Source: Pyrrhosoma nymphula
Taxonomy: Eukaryota; Arthropoda; Insecta; Odonata; Coenagrionidae
Reading direction: 5' to 3'
Length of the DNA stretch: 64,000 nucleotides
NCBI GenBank assembly: GCA_963573305.1
Contig: OY754339.1
Location: forward strand, 12,757,941-12,821,940
Part shown: positions 23,301 to 34,478 of the stretch, one piece after another
Layout of the letters: the number at the start of each line of letters is the position of its first letter
Position numbering within the stretch: position 1 is the first letter of the stretch
Notes under the pieces: generated by a model
Seen by the model: the letters and a program-made list of their open reading frames with translations, nothing else
Databases searched by the model: none
What the model was told of the DNA's origin: nothing
Made by a program: the position numbers and the translations under genes

Positions 23301-24024
23301 CAGTCCGGTGTGTAGTATTTACACAGCGGAACTGTTTGCTATTAAAATGGCTCTTGATGGGATAGATGTTGATGGTGGCTCCTTCATGGTTTGCTCAGAC
23401 TCAATGAGCGCCCTAAAATCCATTTCTGGCTCCTCTCCTGTGCACCCTATCGTCCAGGGTATCCACTCATCTCTGCTTTCCCTTCACGAGAAGGGAACCA
23501 CCGTCTGGTTTCTTTGGGTCCCTGGACACACGGGAATTGCTGGAAATGAGAAAGCCGACTCTGCCGCAAAACACGCTCTCAATCTTGAAGATCTCGAGTC
23601 GACGCAGGTACCTTGTGAAGACCTACGAGTTTCACTAAAGAGTGCAGTCCTTCAGCAGTGGAGGGAGTCGTGGACAAACATCTCAAATAATAAACTGCGC
23701 ACAGTTAAACCGGTAACGTCAGCGTGGCCCACATCCGTCAGGAAGAGCCGCTGAGAGGAAGTCGTCATCACCCGTATGAGGATAGGGCACAGCCTTCTGA
23801 CCCACTCCTTTCTCTTCACTGAAGAGAAAATCCCACCCTGGTGTGATGACTGTGACTGTTCTCTCGGAATTCGGCTTATCCTTACGGAGTGTGACAGATA
23901 CCGAGACGTGCGTAGCCGACTGAACATCGGAGGCGACCTAGGGTCCATTCTAGGTGACGACCCCGATGCAATTGGCCGCGTCATTTTATTTCTAAAGGAA
24001 ACGGCGCTTTTTAATAAATTATAA
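20323..24024 (+). pseudogene. LINE ORF2: endonuclease, reverse transcriptase, RNase H; two nonsense codons
   Basis: One continuous frame of 1,234 codons is interrupted only by TAG at 21232-21234 (codon 304; TTG Leu in sisters) and TGA at 23752-23754 (codon 1144; CGA Arg in the sister at 16300). Endonuclease residues are present: WNCNG, QETH (Glu35), GDFNAH (Asp132, Asn134), SSID (Asp185) and SDH (209-210). RT has FFDLEKAYD (Asp581), NGVPQGS and FVDD (670-671). RNase H has Asp969 (FTDGS), Glu1003 (AEL), Asp1026 (CSDS) and Asp1079 (NEKAD). The C-terminal knuckle is partial: its His position is Leu (IRLILTEC). In an active copy the product nicks target DNA and copies LINE RNA. This copy has only two point lesions. 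Confidence 0.92.
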
Positions 24025-24121
24025 GAAAAATTTAGCAATTTTCAATATTTTTAACATCGGAATAAAAATAGATAAGCAGAATATTTTACTTCACGCAACC
24101 TGCCTTCTCCGGATATAAAAA

Positions 24122-24122
<1 letters not shown>

Positions 24123-24187
<65 letters not shown>
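24123..24187. repeat. (TA)n microsatellite inside the LINE 3' UTR
   Basis: About 32 TA units sit where the sister copy near 16655 has only GTATACCTTTAATT. The microsatellite therefore expanded in this copy or its source. Confidence 0.95.
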
Positions 24188-24189
<2 letters not shown>

Positions 24190-24255
24190 TTTTGACAGTT
24201 TGAGGTGCAAAATGACCATGCCGTCGACGCACCCTAAACTGCTAATACTACTACT

Positions 24256-24268
24256 ACAAGTCACTTCG
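24256..24268. repeat. Right target-site duplication of the LINE
   Basis: ACAAGTCACTTCG, identical to 19013-19025, follows the TAC-rich 3' tail. It fixes the 3' insertion boundary. Confidence 0.9.
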
Positions 24269-24284
24269 TAGACACTGGGTTTCT

Positions 24285-25430
24285 TCATGGGATCGTATGG
24301 GTCTTTGGAATTATTAAATATGTCCCAAAATACTGTTTAATTTTGTCAGCAAAAACGGACGATTGATTCTGCTTTGACCATAAAGATGAACACTTTGTAA
24401 TTAATGATCTGCGCAGTTCTTGGTAATGACGGGAGGCTAATGTCTCATCACAATCCTTGATTGCAAAGAAGTTTAAGGTGTGGCTGGTACAACGATCGTG
24501 CCGGAGGAGTTCAATAAAAATCTCACGCACGTTTGTGCCTTCAAAAAGAGTTGGTATATCCACGACATCTAATTCTTCTTCATTGTCCTTTTCAGTTTCC
24601 CCTGGTCCAAAGACTCGGAAATAATAATAGTAGTTATAAGGCATCTCAAAAATAAGTTTGCAAAATTTGTAACTTACATATTAAAAAATTTCATTTGATC
24701 CATGTCTAAAAATCTGTTTTGCGCTTACTTAAAGGCCTTAATAAAATTTGTAGCATTGTATTTTACGCCAGAGGTCACTTTATTTTGGATGCAATAATGT
24801 AACAAAATTTGCTGTTGCTCTTTCGCTGGAACATCATAAGTATGTCATCCCATCAGTCTCCGGCATGCCAATGCTGCAGATTTCCGTTGCAATGTGTCAT
24901 CCTCAAACCAATGAGCCGTTACGCCTAAATAGCTTCTGTAACAATGGAAATGAAAAGAAGTAAAATATTTATGTACTAGTCAAGCTTGACCGTAATTAAT
25001 TTTAATTGAATATATTACTACAATTATTATCTTTTACCATACCTGTGACTGTATTATTACCAGGCATCTACTGTGATTCCTAAGCATAATGCCTTCTCCA
25101 TTTCCCTCTGAAGTCGCTGTTCCATGTCACTGAATTTTGAATCAAGATTTTTAATGAGTGTTTTTTTACATATTCGCACTTCTGTCTGTCTGCCATAATT
25201 AATCGTCTTTCTAAAAGATTCTTTCTCCACCTCTGAAAATGACTCCAGAGAATCAATAAGCCAATCAACGATAAAGCATTCAAGTTTTTCTCTGGAAAGT
25301 AGGCCATTCGTAAAATCTGTTTATTTCACTTTGCTTTAGTTGTTTGGCCGCAGGCTCTTCTTCACAGTCTGAAAACTGATCCCTTTTAAGTTTAATATCC
25401 ATCCTCTTCTTATTCAGTCGTTACACTTCT
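24285..25430 (-). pseudogene. hAT-superfamily transposase remnant
   Basis: Minus-strand segments in several frames show hAT motifs in order. First comes DQFSDCEEEPAAKQLKQSE, then SLESFSEVEKESFRKTINYG and CLGITVDAW (25330-25075; first catalytic Asp). RSYLGVTAHWFEDDTLQRKS with ALACRRLMG follows (about 24940-24850, with one TGA). Then come YNATNFIKAF (the DN.xN box has lost its Asp) and RHDRCTSHTLNFFAIKDCDE with SSLWSKQNQSSVFADKIKQY (24540-24300). The C-terminal dimerisation domain is absent; the remnant ends next to the target duplication of the I-group LINE. Introns, stops and frameshifts all seem present. Confidence 0.8.
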
Positions 25431-25610
25431 TCAGGGTGCACTTGCACTGTAAATAAATGGAAATTTAACAGAATAGGTAATTCGGTTAAGTTTTCTTTCT
25501 AATTTTCACACTGAAATGTTATCTTGCGAGGTGGCTGTTAAATTATTTATTTTTTTTATTTATGATAAATTAAACCAATTTAACCGTGCCACAAATTCCC
25601 CCCAAACTTC

Positions 25611-26230
25611 GCCGCATCTAGGATCCAGGAACACATCGACCTCATCGCAGACTGGATGACCAACTGGAAACTAACCATCAATACTACCAAAATATAACTC
25701 AGGGTCTTCGCCTAAAGTGAAAAGAAACCCATTGCAAGATCCATCACCCTAAACAATAAAAAAATAGCCAATAAATGGACAGTCAAATTCCTCGAAGTCC
25801 ACCTTGACTGAAAACTCTCCTGGAAGGTCCATGCTGACATTGCCAAAAAAAAGCCCACTGCGCTTACGGATCTGTCTACCCGCTCATTACACGCCATAGT
25901 CCCCTTTAAATAGAAACAAAACTTATAATCGCCAACTCCCCCTGGCATGCAAGCAATGAAAACAATCCAAATAACCTCAACATTCCCTCCATCTCGTCAC
26001 ACCTCCACTCCATAGCTACATCTTTCTCTACATCAATCGGCAACCTTAGAAACCACATATGGAAACAACATATGGAAATACGATAAAAATCCCCACTTCA
26101 AATACAATAGAACAAAATTCACAATAGAAAACCACAGATAACTCACTCCTGAACCAATTACAATATCCTATATCCCGCCCTTTTCACACCAAACCCAAAC
26201 AACGTCAAGCAGCGAAAGCTGAGACGACGC
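25611..26230 (+). pseudogene. Jockey-type RT C-terminal remnant, heavily decayed
   Basis: From 25611 one frame reads SRIQEHIDLIADWMTNWKLT, then KPIARSITLNNKKIANKWTV, KFLEVHLD and KLSWKVHADIAKKK. This is the Jockey reverse-transcriptase thumb (usual YLGV.LD..LTW..H pattern), broken by four in-frame stops. Further thumb-like residues continue to about 26230. The source may be the same clade as the truncated element at 10.4-12.9 kb, but the parts do not overlap, so this cannot be shown here. Confidence 0.65.
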
Positions 26231-26239
26231 AGAAGAATG

Positions 26240-27376
26240 CGCAGTCCTATGCTCTGCCCTTACGAAATTCCCTCTCACTTTTCCCGGACGAAACAAGTTA
26301 CACTTTTTTCTGGCTTTCCCGCGACCACCGCCCTGAATATACAGCCCTTTAATTATTACAGTGTGAAAAATACGAATATGTCAAACATACCTCTATTAGT
26401 CGCATCTTGTTTGTTGGTGATGATTTAGAAACGCATAATTTCATCGAAAGGCACAGTTTACTCGGTAAAACAAAATTCCCAGATGCGTTTACGCGTTCTA
26501 ATGTAAAATAGGAATTATTTATTATTATTCAGCTCCGCTCCGCTTGATGTTGAATATGAATCTTTGGATCTCCATGCTTTTAAAACTGGAATTCGTGTAA
26601 ACGCAGGGAGCCACGAACACTCGAGAACAATAGCACTGGTTGGGTGAAGGCCTGTCGCTGAAAGAATTCACAGGAGGGGGCAAATGGGCTGTTCTGACCA
26701 TTATTCGGGTTCCTTAACGGATTATCCCTGGCGTGATGGGGATTTTCCAAATGCTAAGGGGTCGGAGCAGAGGGACTTGGAAAACCCAAAACTCGTAATC
26801 AGCATTTTTACACCTGCATCAACCGCACAGCATTTGTAAGCTGAATGCTAGAATTCTGAAAAATTCTGGAAATTCTCGAAGTGAGCGAAAAAAATGAGCG
26901 CCATTTTAAACTCAAACTCAAGAATGTCGTTAATTGCGCAGAATTTCCGTTCTTCTTTCGGGTAAGAAGCATGTGGTGACGTCATTATAATTTCGCCATC
27001 TTAAAACAGATTGAAGGTTCGAAACAGGTGGATCTGTAGTTCTCTCAGAGTGTTCAAGATGGGTCTGTATTTGAACCAGATTTAGAACTGGTTACCCGTC
27101 CGTAGGTTGGGTTAAGATGGAATTTGTGCGGTTCTTAGCGTAAGCTGAGAAACAACACAGGGAGATCACCTCATAAGATAGCTGGTGGGCATGTCTTTGA
27201 GCATCCAAGTCTAACCTTTGTCTTGTTTATTGTAAGGGCTCATTTTATCGCAAAGAAAACATTCCTTTTGCTTTAGAAGATTGATTCGAAAGGTTACTCT
27301 TTTTTCTATTAGGCATGCGGATAGTCCAAGGAGGGAAAACACAGCGGCGAGCGAGAGTCTTGAATGGGTAACTCGA
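26240..27376. other. Spacer without recognised features
   Basis: No coding motif, RNA gene or clear repeat was recognised. It ends at the left target duplication of the L1/Tx1-like LINE. Confidence 0.5.
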
Positions 27377-27389
27377 TGATTGAGTGAAT
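27377..27389. repeat. Left target-site duplication of the L1/Tx1-like LINE
   Basis: TGATTGAGTGAAT here equals 30890-30902. On the minus strand it directly follows an AATAATAATA 3' tail, as expected for a LINE insertion. Confidence 0.8.
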
Positions 27390-30300
27390 TATTATTATTA
27401 AAGGGTACTGTAAGGGCTTTGGTTTTTCTCTCATCGTCACCTCTTTTATTTTTGGTTTTATTCATCATTCATTCATTCATTTCTTTTTCATGGCAGTCCC
27501 TTTTTTCCTTTGATTTGCACTCGCGACAGCGGTTCGGCAGGAAGGACAGGCGTCAGGAGGGTCGATCCGAAGGGGCTGGTTACCGCAATCTCTCGACCCC
27601 GAGTCCCGCCGCCAAAGAGCCCTCCCTACCTCACCACCGAAGCTGAGGCATGTCGAAACACACAGTTGTTGTTGTCCTTCTTGATCCTTGTTATTCCATT
27701 TCTTCTATTTTTTTCACTCATTCTATTACCCATAGGTTTTCGTTGAAGCTTCCTTCTTCGGTCAGCAAAATGTTGTTTTCTGTCCAATTATAGAAGAACT
27801 CTTCCAGGTTGGCGGCTTCCTTGTGATACGCCTTTTCTTTCTCTAGTCTTCTTTTTAACCTCTTGGCCATTTCTTTCGTGTAGTTTGTGTCATCTTTTTT
27901 TCCTTTGTATGAGTGTAAACTCGTCGTATATGGTGCTTTTGGCAAGCGTCAGTAGGTAGTTGGAAAATTGGACGTTATTTGATTTATCGACCTTGTTTTT
28001 TAACGGAAACCCGGCGTAAAGATCATTTTTGGTTATGGATGTTTTTTGGGTCATTTTTTTGATGATTCTACAGGTTACTTGCCAGAGTTGTTTTGTTTTC
28101 CAGCAACCAAAGATTATGTGCCACGTATCCGCTATGGTTTCGGGGCACCATGGGCAGTCGTCCGTCTCGCTGAGGTTTGCGTGAGCCGTTGCTATGGCGT
28201 CGTGTGCTACTCTCCACGCTGTGTCGGAGTCTCGTCCGCTACACGGCCACGTCCGAAATGATTGCCAGTGAACTTTTTCTCCCGTGATTGCCCCTTTATT
28301 TGGCCATTTGTTGTTGTTCTCGTTGTACAGGATTTGTTTGTAAATGTCTGACTTTTTTAGTGGTAATTAAAGTGCTCTTTTTCTTATCGGATTGTAGATG
28401 TGGAGAGAATGTCCGATGTTGCTATTTAGGGTTTGGTGAAAGCTGCATTTTTGATTTTCTGCGTTTGTAATATTTTGTGCGTCCCAACTATTTATCATGC
28501 TTGTATAGAAGCTTTTGAGGATTTGGCAGTTTGTTTGTATAGGTGTGTGTGGTTGTGATCTGTTTATAGCTCTTGAAGCCAGCTGACGCCATGGGGCATT
28601 TTGGTCGCCTAAGAGGAGGGATTGAGATCTCTGGAGACGGAAGGCTCGAATTCTGGCGGCGAGATCTACAAGGCCCAGGCCGCCCTCTCTGACTGGTGAT
28701 GTAACTGTATATTTGCTGACCCAATGTTTTTTGTGGTTCCAGATGAAGTTGGTTAGTTCGGATTGCAACTGTTTAACTGTGGATGGCTGTGGTGTGTGCG
28801 TTCGAAGTATGTGCCAGACTTGAGGTGCTATGTATTTATTACAGACTCTTGCTCTTCCGAATGGAGAGAGCGAGCGTGCTCTAGGCGTCCAGGTGCGAAT
28901 GGATGTTTGAAATTTGCTACGGATTATTTCTTCGATGTAAGAAGACTTCCTCGTCGGAGTTGGAGATGTACGTTCCTAGTACCTTGAGTCAATCGTTGCT
29001 CCATTGGATGGGTATGGGTGTGTCCTCTCTGGTGCTCCATGAGCCAGCCCATAGTCCTTTACTCTTTTCCAGGTTGAGGTCTGCTCCTGATGCTTTTGAG
29101 TATGTGCGGAAGGTGGGAATGATTTTCTCGAGGTCTTGGTCGTGAGAGGTTAGGATCGCTATGTCGTCCGCGTATGCTGATACTGCTAATTTTTGATTGA
29201 TTTGATGTGAGAGGGTGACCCCTGCCAGCTCGGCTTTGATGAATCTTAAGAGCGGGTCTATGGCGATGGAGTAAAGTGTCATACATCCTTGTCTGATTCC
29301 TTTTTCGATGGCTATCGGTCCAGTGAGTGCTTTTCCGACTTTGACGTGGCATTTTGCCTGCGAGTATAGTGCGCGCAGCATTCTCGTCATGCCATCGCTG
29401 AAGCCCATTTTCTTCTATGTTTGGAAGAGGTAGTTGTAGCTGACGAAGTCAATGGCTTTCCTTTGATCTAGGAGTATGACGGCGAGAGGATTCGATTAAG
29501 TTTGGCTATTTTAATTACATCACGAATTATTGATACGTTGTCCTTGATGGACCTGTTGGGAGTGCAGTATGACTGTTCCTCTACTATGATCGTGTCCATT
29601 ATCTGAGTAATTCGTTGAGCTATTGTTTTGGCTATTATTTTGTAGTCGGTGTTTAGTACTGAAATTGGCCTCCAGTTGTTCAGGGATGTGTTGTCCCCTC
29701 CTCTGGGTAAGAGGGAAATGACAGCGGTCCTGGTTGTTCGTGGTAAGGTTCCTGTCTGAAAAGCGTGTTCTGCCATTAGGAGGAAGGGTCTTCTTAGCAC
29801 GGGCCAGAATTCCTTATAAAATTCAACTGTTAGACCGTCCATTCCGGGAGTTTTGTTGGTTTTCAGTGTTTTAAGTGCTTCGAAATATTCAGTTGGTGAT
29901 ATTTCCTGTGCTAGGCTTTCGGCTTGATCCTGATCCATGGGTTTGGTAAATTGGAGTATATGTGCGGCTCTTTTATCTGCTTCTTCATTATCTTCTGCCT
30001 TCTTTTGGTTTTCGGAGAATGTCTGTTTTATGTGCCTTAAGATTTGTGTTTGTCATTTATTATTCTTCCTCCAATATTCAGTTGCTCTATTGTTCATCTC
30101 TTCCTTTTTTGTGCCCACTTGGCCAGCCTTACAGATGCCGGCGCATCCGCTTCCACTAGCGACGTCCACCCCTCAATGGCTATGATCCTCTCTGCTTCAA
30201 TCCTGTATCTCTCTTCCAGGTCTTCCTCCTTCGTATTGTTTTCTCTTGCCAGTCTGCTATATAAGATGGTATATTCTTTGATCCTCTCCTTGACAGCTTC

Positions 30301-30889
30301 CCATCGGTGCGATGGGTTCCCTGTCGTGATTATTTTGCTGTAGTGGGAGACTATGTCTGTCATGTATGTCTTAACATCGGCTCTGTGAAGTAGGCCGTTG
30401 ATAAATTTCCAGTAAGGTGGTGGAGTCTTTTTCGTGCCGATGTCTATTTCTGCGCGGAGCGCGTGGTGATCTGAGAATGACGGTATGATTTTCATGGAGC
30501 TCATCTGTGAGATATTATCTTTATTTACATATATTCTATCTAGTCGTGATGTGGCTATTTCAGAGTGGAAGGTGTGTCCGGGCTGATTTGGGTGCTTGAA
30601 TGACCACACGTCTTCGAGAGTGTGTTTGCAGATGAGATTTTTGAAGGATCTTGTCAGTTTTGAGCTCCTGGAGGTTGTGGATGAGCTGTCTTTGTCTGTA
30701 AGCGTGACGTTAAAATGTCCTGCTAAGATGATTGTGATATTTCTCGGGTCCAGAGGTGTGGGCAAATCTTCCAGGGCGTTGTCTATTGTTGTGATGACTT
30801 GGTTGTGTTTCTCTTTATCCTGGGGTCCATAGTAGCAGAAGATGTGGATGGATTGTGAGGATGCGGCTATTTTTTGAAGGGTTAATATT
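27390..30889 (-). mobile_element. 5'-truncated L1/Tx1-like LINE
   Basis: The minus-strand element begins inside an endonuclease domain (about 30889), continues through RT and a C-terminal zinc-finger domain to a stop at 27718, then about 320 bases of 3' UTR and an (AAT)n tail at 27390. It is flanked by a 13-bp perfect duplication. No RNase H is present, unlike the I-group family. Confidence 0.85.
27718..30889 (-). pseudogene. L1/Tx1-like ORF2: endonuclease part, RT, zinc-binding C-terminus
   Basis: The endonuclease half at 30880-30450 has ILAGHFNVTL (Asp of GDFN changed to His), SRLDRIYVN and FSDHHAL. RT follows: KTLKTNKTPGMDGLTVEFYK and NNWRPISVLNTDYKIIAK (29938-29468), a frame change near 29460, RKAIDFVSYNYL, then IRQGCMTLYSIAIDP, where a short deletion removes the usual residues after RQGC. 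An intact AYADDIAIL box is near 29165. The C-terminal part (28768-27718) has LTNFIWNHKKH, REGGLGLVDL and a zinc-binding region CPWCPETIADTWHIIFGC. Defects are frameshifts near 29460 and 28990 and stops near 28370. Inactive. Confidence 0.85.
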
Positions 30890-30902
30890 TGATTGAGTGA
30901 AT
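30890..30902. repeat. Right target-site duplication of the L1/Tx1-like LINE
   Basis: TGATTGAGTGAAT matches 27377-27389 exactly and marks the 5'-truncated end of the element. Confidence 0.8.
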
Positions 30903-31056
30903 GAATGGATTGGATTGAGTGAATGTACCTAAGTTAACTGCACTTTAACACTTTTAAACATATTATTAACTCGTGACGTTCATGATGTGGGAATTGGTCT
31001 AAAAACAGTTCGCAATCGTAATGAGAGGCAGACGGTATCACTACGTGTAATACACC

Positions 31057-31083
31057 TGAGGGCGCGTTCCGAAATTCACTGCC
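31057..31083. repeat. Left TSD (TGA) and terminal inverted repeat of Harbinger
   Basis: TGA followed by 24 bases starting GGGCGCGTTCCG and ending CACTGCC; the perfect inverse is at 38138-38161, followed by TGA. Confidence 0.92.
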
Positions 31084-31857
31084 TGTGCTGCTGTGAAACG
31101 GAACGGAATACAGTACTGCTGCTGTGGCAAAAGCAGTAATTTCAGAACGGACAGCAGCAGCTGCTGCCGCCCATTTCGCGGGAAATTTACCAGCACCACT
31201 TTCCGAGTCGTGTGAAAGAACCAAAAGTACAAGAAAAACTTAAGAGATTGATGAATAGAAGCGTGAAAATGCGGAAAATATTTAGGTGTATCCATTATAA
31301 GTACATTATAGAACATATGAACGCGCAATCTTACACATAAATGAATGTTAACGGCGAAATAGCCTCAAGGAAAAAATCCCTCTGTAACAATTATAAAGTA
31401 CACTTAAAAACTGATGGAATCAGGCGCTGAAATGTTAGTAGCTATAAATATTTACGACGATATTTACGATACATACATATTTCCGATGAATACATTGAGC
31501 TATTCAGGCATTTTCGTAGTTAAGGCATTGAATTCAATGTAGATCTTGAAAGTTGTATATGAATAAACTTTTGCATATCGGCGGAATAGAATTAACTATT
31601 TTCCTAATACAGGTTACCGTCCTAATCTTTATAGTATTATCCTTAATGCTAATTAGTTATACGGTAATTAGGTCCCCGCGCGAATGAAGGTACGCCTGCG
31701 ACGTCTTCAATTTGTTGACCTGAGGGATTCTTTACGTGCGACTCTGCTTTTTAGTTATATTTTGACCTTTGCTCCTCCTTGGATTACCCCGTCGGACCCT
31801 TTATTAACCTCTCGCCTTCCCTGGACCATACTATCCCGTTCTCGAGCTTAGTACCTG

Positions 31858-34294
31858 TTGGATAACCCTAACGGAACGTTTATTTTGGCTACCCCTATGG
31901 TTACCCCCGTGGAGACCACAATGTGGATCGAGGCTGCAGACATTATTTTCAGTTCCTCTGAAAGTGACTCCTCCTCAGAGGAAGGTAATCCTCCTCTGGA
32001 GAATATGAATGATGATAAAGATTTCATTCACGTTTGTGGTCCGTTTCTGACAGCATGTTGTGAGCCCTTTGCCTCGGAAACAGGGATTTGTAGAAGAAAC
32101 AGTTCCATCATTCTCACGGCAATTTTTTAAGGAGAATTTTCGGTAAGTACAATATCTGCTAGAGATTCACGATATCTGGTTTTCGTAAGATTTAGTGGAA
32201 GTGTATCATATTTCAATAGGTTAAGTACATTAATAGTTAAATTACGAGCTGGATTAGCACAAGCAAAGCAAAAACTTCCTGGTAATTTGTCTCATTTCTA
32301 TTTTCAACTGGGTGTAATAGGGCCAATGATACAAAGAAAATATGGCAAAGCTGGCCGGATGACCATCAGCCCTAAGAAGCAGCTAGCAGTGGCCATTTGG
32401 TACCTAGGGACTCCAGATTCGTATAGGTAAATATGATCAAATTCTGTGACTTAGTAATGGGTTATACTTATGATGAAAGGCTATTTGCTGATTGATGTAG
32501 GTATAAAAGGACAAATGAGTTTCAATGTTCTACACTGAAGTCGATGTTGTGCATCTTCTCCAATTGCCTACTTAAGGCCCTTAAAAGTACTGCCTCTATA
32601 CCCTTATCCAACCAAAACATCTTAGTCTCCTCTTACACGTTCTCTGCTCATTGAATATCCTCTACTTAATAGCCATACCTTCAGAATACCTTTTTCTAGT
32701 ATGTACTGTGTATACATACTAGAAAAAGGTATTTTGATACTTATGTCAAATTGATTGTGGCACTTACAGCGTTTTCCATTTTCAGTCTTCGATTTATCTA
32801 CTCATTGCATTTTCATTCTCCATGTCGAAATATCAAAGACGTCAACTCTATTTCTATCTTCTTTTTTCAATGTCAACGCCATACACGCCACATACATACA
32901 TGCCATGTAACGAGAAAATCACAGTAATGGGTTTCAATAAACTTTCCCTGATTTCTGAGTTTGAAGTTAATCGGCTCACCCATACAGAAAATGCCTTTCA
33001 TGTTGGTGCAATATTTGTCACAAGGTTGCAAGATCTTTCACTTTTTCCTAGGGTCTATCACAAGTTGCCCTCCCATAGAGCCTCACTTATCCACATTTTA
33101 GTAATTTATCTTGTCCTCTTTTTATATTCCTGATTATAAACTCTGGAACATGACCTTTCTCTGTCTGTTTCAAAATCTTAACGTCTGTTTCCAACACTTT
33201 TGGAATAGGCAAAGCAACAGCCCTGCGAGCTGTGAGGAGAGTGTGCCGAGCTCCTTGGCTCCCCAAGCAGTGTCTTGGCCCAGGGGAGAAATTGCCCAAA
33301 GAGTAATAGCTGGATTCCAGGATAAAAGTGGATTCCCTGGGATAATTGGGGCTCTTGATGGGTGCCACATAAGAATTCCTGCTCCCAAAGGTGAAGGCGG
33401 AGCTTATGTAAATAGGAAAGGGAATCATTCCATCCAGTTTCAGGTAATTATTATGTTCCTTGCATGCAAACTTTGTAAAAATAAAATGTCACTCCAATTT
33501 GGGCCCATTAATTGTCATTATCCATCTAATTGTAAGTGCTGTGACCCTCTGAAGTCCTGTGGATCACCAAAGCAGAAAGGCAGTACATTTAGTTGATAGA
33601 TTGTATGATAGATTCTTCTCCCTTTCAATTTCGATTGATCCTCTCTTCATAATTCTACAAGTGCCATTGTTTTTTATTTTAACCCTTATTATTTTGTAAA
33701 AACAACTTCTTAATGTCACAAAAACTTAGATAAAAAGTTGAAAGTTTAAGATGTTTCTTTTTTATTTGCAGGGAGTATGTGACATAAATGTGTCTTCATA
33801 CACATTTATGCTGGGCATGCTGGTTCTGTGCATGACCAGCGTGTGTTTTCATTTTCGGAGGTGAGCGACTTTCTCCGTGGAGATGATTTTTTCCCGGGGG
33901 ATACTCACCTGGTTGCCGATGCAGCTTATGCAATTCACCCTCACTTAATGGTGCCATTCAAAGATAACGGGCATATGAATGAACGCCAAAAAATTTTAAC
34001 ACATGTTTATCGCAGGCGAGAATGGCAATAGAGAGGGCATTTGGGTTATTAAAGGGGCGATGGAGGAGTTGGCCGCACTGTCTGCCCATGGTATGTGTGA
34101 CATCCATACCAGAGTATATTTTAGCCTGCACAGTTCTTCACAATATCTGTGAAACAATGAAGGATAACTTCGAAGGTGATCTCCCACAGCAGGAAATATT
34201 GAAAATTCCAGAAAATGAAGCAATGAATGATGCAGCACGCAGGCTGCATGGAAATCCAAAGAGGGAAAGGATTGCTTGGGCCCTCATGCCCTAA
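31858..34294 (+). pseudogene. Harbinger transposase, multi-exon, frameshifted
   Basis: Inferred exons with splice-like borders: A about 31858-32142 (acidic, ends at GTAAGT); B 32220-32426 (ISPKKQLAVAIWYLGTPDSY); C about 33180-33443 (GKATALRAVRRVCRA, then IIGALDGCHIRIPAPKGEGG); D 33772-34294 (GVCDIN, GSVHDQRVF, LVADAAYAIHPHLM, MAIERAFGLLKGRWR). The catalytic triad Asp (ALDG), Asp (VHD) and Glu (IERAFG) is present. Defects are frame changes in exon A near 32080, exon C near 33265, the start of exon D near 33798, and an A-run frameshift near 33990. The family enzyme cuts and pastes the element with help from its Myb-like partner. This copy cannot make a full protein, though its ends are perfect. 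Confidence 0.85.
32685..32733. repeat. Perfect 21-bp hairpin
   Basis: 32685-32705 is the exact inverse of 32713-32733 (core CTAGTATGTA / TACATACTAG) with a 7-base loop. It lies in the long intron between transposase exons B and C of the Harbinger. Confidence 0.92.
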
Positions 34295-34478
34295 TGTAAT
34301 TAAAAAAATATATTTCCAAGGTTATTATTCTTTAATGCCATTTGTACCTCCCCCTGTCCCCAATTTGGACAAAAGCTCGAGGAATTGCCTCCTTAGAGCC
34401 ATTTTTTCATTGAATTTAATTGAAAACAGACTTTATTGTTCTGGGACTTTATGTCCCCTGGAACATTTAAATATTATT

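Larger units (their letters stand above)
19026..24255 (+). mobile_element. Near-intact I-group LINE (5.2 kb) with target duplications
   Basis: This is the best-preserved family member: about 46 bases of 5' UTR, ORF1 (19072), ORF2 (20323-24024), a 3' UTR with a TA microsatellite, then GTCGACGCACCC and a TAC-rich tail, flanked by 13-bp perfect duplications. Compared with the 4429 copy it lacks about 550 bases of 5' UTR, so it is slightly 5'-truncated and probably has no promoter. Only nonsense substitutions disable it. ORF1 with CCHC knuckles, an AP endonuclease, RT and RNase H together place it in the I group (I/Nimb-like). Confidence 0.92.

Noticed and set aside
27380..27646. Open frames around 27.4-27.7 kb
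   Set aside because: They lie in the 3' UTR of the L1/Tx1-like LINE on the opposite strand and show no domain.
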